From G963674685 sp964591275 (GTDB lineage: Bacteria > Lernaellota > Lernaellaia > JACKCT01): DNA of 64,000 bases. Below the pieces are notes generated by a model. It saw nothing but the letters and a program-made list of their open reading frames with translations. It was not told where the DNA came from and did not search any database. Every line of letters starts with the position of its first letter. Positions within the stretch are counted from its first letter, which is position 1. Below, one piece after another: positions 62,298 through 64,000 of this stretch. Position numbers and translations under genes: made by a program. The DNA lies in the NCBI GenBank assembly GCA_964591275.1, contig CAZQAE010000010.1, forward strand, positions 1 through 64,000. Direction: 5' to 3'.

Positions 62298-63214
62298 GCG
62301 GGAATTTCTCGGACTTTTATATCCACGCGAAGACCGAATGACACGGCCACTGGCAGGTCCTTGCTGCTTTCCACTTTGGCCTGCGTGTTGAGACTCACTT
62401 CTCCGCTGGTGATGCAGCGCCGTATCGTGTTGTATTGAAAGCGACCGTGTCCTTTGCCGGTGACGTTCACCTCCTCGGGAAATGCCTTGTCCAGATTCAG
62501 GTTTGAATAGGCGTCGCTAAATAGCGCCGTGAGAATGCTGGGGTCAACCGTCAGCGTCGCCACTCCCTCGTCGTCGATTCCCTCGACCATCATCAGCTTG
62601 AGATTCCCATCAACCTTGCCTGCGTCATCGAAAATTCTCCCGGCGGGCTTATAAGGCTTGCCCACGCGGATTTCGCCTGTGGGCAAAATGCTCTCGGTCA
62701 TCATCAGGTGCGTGTTGATGAAGATATTTTGGAGCTGCTTTTCCAGAGCTTCGCCGCGCGCCAACGGCCTGGGGTCCGATTTGTCATCCGGGGGAGCCTC
62801 GACGCTCATGGATTCCACGGTTCCGCCCGGTTTAATGCGCAGGTGGATGGGATGGCCGGCCAGGCGCCTGATGATCGTCACTTCGGGGTTTTCTTCGGGC
62901 AAAGCCAGCAGCTTCGATCCGAAGATGGCGCTCATCCCTTTCGAGTTCGACCGCGCGATAGTCAGTTCCAAAGGGATAAGGTCCATTTCGATGCGGTCAT
63001 CGGCAACGGCCTTGACGTCCATCCTGTATTTCATCGTTTCATTGGCGCCAAAGCTCATGCCGAACATGGAAACGCTGACATGGCGCTCCATCTCAAAGTA
63101 TTGCGTGCGCGTGGCAGCCGGTTTGAACTCGATAGTCTTGGCGCACCCGGCCATTAAGGCGATCAGAAAAATTGCGGCGCAAAGGGCGACCGGCGCCGAG
63201 TTACGGTTTTTCAT
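62291..63214 (-). CDS. Predicted lipoprotein of unknown function
   Basis: A signal peptide ends with the lipobox LMAGC (Cys ~24), so it should be lipid-anchored. The ~280-residue mature part is beta-rich with ERHVSVSMFGMSFGANETMK and a Lys/Glu-rich surface. It may be of the DUF6263-like group; I cannot name a function. It is oriented away from the GTPase gene and convergent with the MotE-like gene. Confidence 0.75.
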   Translation of the reverse strand: MKNRNSAPVALCAAIFLIALMAGCAKTIEFKPAATRTQYFEMERHVSVSMFGMSFGANETMKYRMDVKAVADDRIEMDLIPLELTIARSNSKGMSAIFGSKLLALPEENPEVTIIRRLAGHPIHLRIKPGGTVESMSVEAPPDDKSDPRPLARGEALEKQLQNIFINTHLMMTESILPTGEIRVGKPYKPAGRIFDDAGKVDGNLKLMMVEGIDDEGVATLTVDPSILTALFSDAYSNLNLDKAFPEEVNVTGKGHGRFQYNTIRRCITSGEVSLNTQAKVESSKDLPVAVSFGLRVDIKVREIPAY

Positions 63215-63251
63215 GCTATCTCGCTTTCATCGCTCAAATTGATAAAGCCTG

Positions 63252-63282
63252 GAACGTGTTCCCTTTTGGCGCCGAACACGTT
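63252..63282. promoter_or_regulatory. Inverted repeat in the divergent promoter region
   Basis: AACGTGTTC (63253-63261) and GAACACGTT (63274-63282) are inverted copies with a 12-bp centre; the left copy lies within the palindrome GGAACGTGTTCC (63251-63262). It is midway between the lipoprotein and the GTPase genes and might be an operator for either. Confidence 0.35.
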
Positions 63283-63333
63283 ATTAAGCGCTCCAGCGAG
63301 TGTCAATGTTAAATAGGGTGGAGAGTTAAAGTT

Positions 63334-64000
63334 ATGGATGTGACGATCATCGGCCTGCCGCGCACGGGGAAAACTACGCTGCTTCAAGCTTTGGCCGGGG
63401 CCGAATTGTCCGGCGGGGGCATTGCGACGGTGCGCGTGCCTGACGAGCGCCTGGACAAACTGAGCAAAATATTTGAACCGAAAAAAGATGTTTACGTGGA
63501 GATCCGCGCGCGGGAAGCGGCGTGGCCGGGCGTGGGCGGAAGCCGCCGCAAGAGCGAGATGGAAAAATACATTAACGCCATCCGGGGATCGCAGCTTTTC
63601 ATTCATGTCATCGCCGCCGTGCAAACACCCATGATGACCGATCCCGCCAATCCCTTGCAGGATTTACAGAAACTCGACGATGAGATGATCTTCAGCGACC
63701 TCGTGGCCATTGAACGCATATTGGAGCAAAGCGTTAGATCGCCGCTGGACCCGAACCTGAAAAAACTCCTGGAGCGATTCAAGGATGTCCTGGAAGGCGA
63801 CCAGCCGCTGTGGACTCAAGAGTTAGACGAGCGGGATCACGCAATGATTGCCGGCTACAATCTGATCACGCTCACGCCGCAGCTTGTCGTCGTCAACACC
63901 GCCGAAGATGATGAAGGCAAGCATGGAGTGTCGGATTTTGGTGATCGTCTGCATGGCCGCCATGTCGCGTCCCTTTGCTTTACGACAGCCAAGGAAGTGA
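63334..64000 (+). CDS. YchF/OLA1-like GTP-binding protein (3' truncated by window edge)
   Basis: ATG 63334 with GGAG upstream (63320-63323). The P-loop is GLPRTGKTTL (7-16) in VTIIGLPRTGKTTLLQALAG. VRVPDERLDKLSKIFEPKK resembles the YchF region after the P-loop. The usual DxxG motif is not seen in the expected place (REAAWPGVGG), so this is a divergent relative with possibly changed nucleotide use. The frame runs off the window, so the C-terminal TGS domain cannot be checked. Confidence 0.75.
   Translation, partial: MDVTIIGLPRTGKTTLLQALAGAELSGGGIATVRVPDERLDKLSKIFEPKKDVYVEIRAREAAWPGVGGSRRKSEMEKYINAIRGSQLFIHVIAAVQTPMMTDPANPLQDLQKLDDEMIFSDLVAIERILEQSVRSPLDPNLKKLLERFKDVLEGDQPLWTQELDERDHAMIAGYNLITLTPQLVVVNTAEDDEGKHGVSDFGDRLHGRHVASLCFTTAKEV

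Noticed and set aside
1..64000. tRNA, rRNA, IS element or prophage
   Set aside because: No cloverleaf-like segment, rRNA motif, transposase, integrase or phage structural gene was seen by reading; a tRNAscan-SE or IS search would be needed to exclude weak cases.

Overview
The window reads as a chromosomal segment of a motile Gram-negative bacterium. Support for this is a large LPS/O-antigen type cluster (GT9 heptosyltransferase-like enzymes, an O-antigen ligase, a Wzx-like flippase), several lipoprotein and Sec signal peptides, and a sigma-54 controlled flagellar basal-body operon. The gene content (TPR and HEAT-repeat proteins, RecD2, FapA, FHA/GAF/HD-GYP/PilZ signalling, many radical SAM enzymes) fits a deltaproteobacterium-like or uncultivated candidate-phylum genome. 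No gene fixes the taxonomy, so that part is inference. No rRNA, tRNA, CRISPR array, phage or IS element was found.

Layout. Positions 1-7.5 kb hold single genes on the + strand: the end of an unknown protein, a class A beta-lactamase-like serine hydrolase, an AT-rich 1261-aa nuclease-like protein (Mrr-type fold, TPR repeats, GreA/B-C-like domain, PIN domain), a lipoprotein alpha/beta hydrolase and an XRE-cupin regulator. From 7.5 to 22.8 kb a minus-strand operon encodes surface polysaccharide synthesis: GT2, flippase, methyltransferase, SPASM radical SAM, three GT4, two GT9, O-antigen ligase, a membrane spermidine-synthase-like protein and a GT4-phosphoglycosyltransferase fusion. Many of its genes are joined by NTGA start/stop overlaps, three of them with TTG starts. 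From 22.8 to 28.6 kb lie a HEAT-repeat protein, RecD2 and an unknown protein. From 28.7 to 34.4 kb there is a minus-strand group of two radical SAM enzymes (one B12-binding), a GT-C-like membrane protein and an FAD oxidase, with a decayed PflX-type radical SAM remnant inside it.

From 34.7 to 42.4 kb come a GAF/HD-GYP c-di-GMP phosphodiesterase and a second polysaccharide group (GT2, PseC-like aminotransferase, Gmd, UppP), with a pentapeptide-repeat protein and FapA between them. From 42.5 to 46.5 kb are small and hypothetical genes, a heptamer repeat, and a three-gene coupled unit: TPR membrane protein, 59-aa peptide, SPASM radical SAM. This unit is a candidate peptide-modification system.

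From 46.6 to 62.3 kb the window is regulatory and flagellar: an FHA-GAF histidine kinase, a PilZ protein, an NtrC-type regulator, a periplasmic TPR protein with an FlrB/FlrC-like two-component pair, then flgC-fliE-fliF-fliG-fliH-fliI-fliJ and a MotE-like protein. Good -24/-12 promoters precede the TPR-FlrB-FlrC unit and flgC. flgB is missing from its usual place. fliH is damaged or mis-assembled at an 18-G tract, just after a heptamer inverted repeat. The window ends with an outward-facing lipoprotein gene and the start of a YchF/OLA1-like GTPase.
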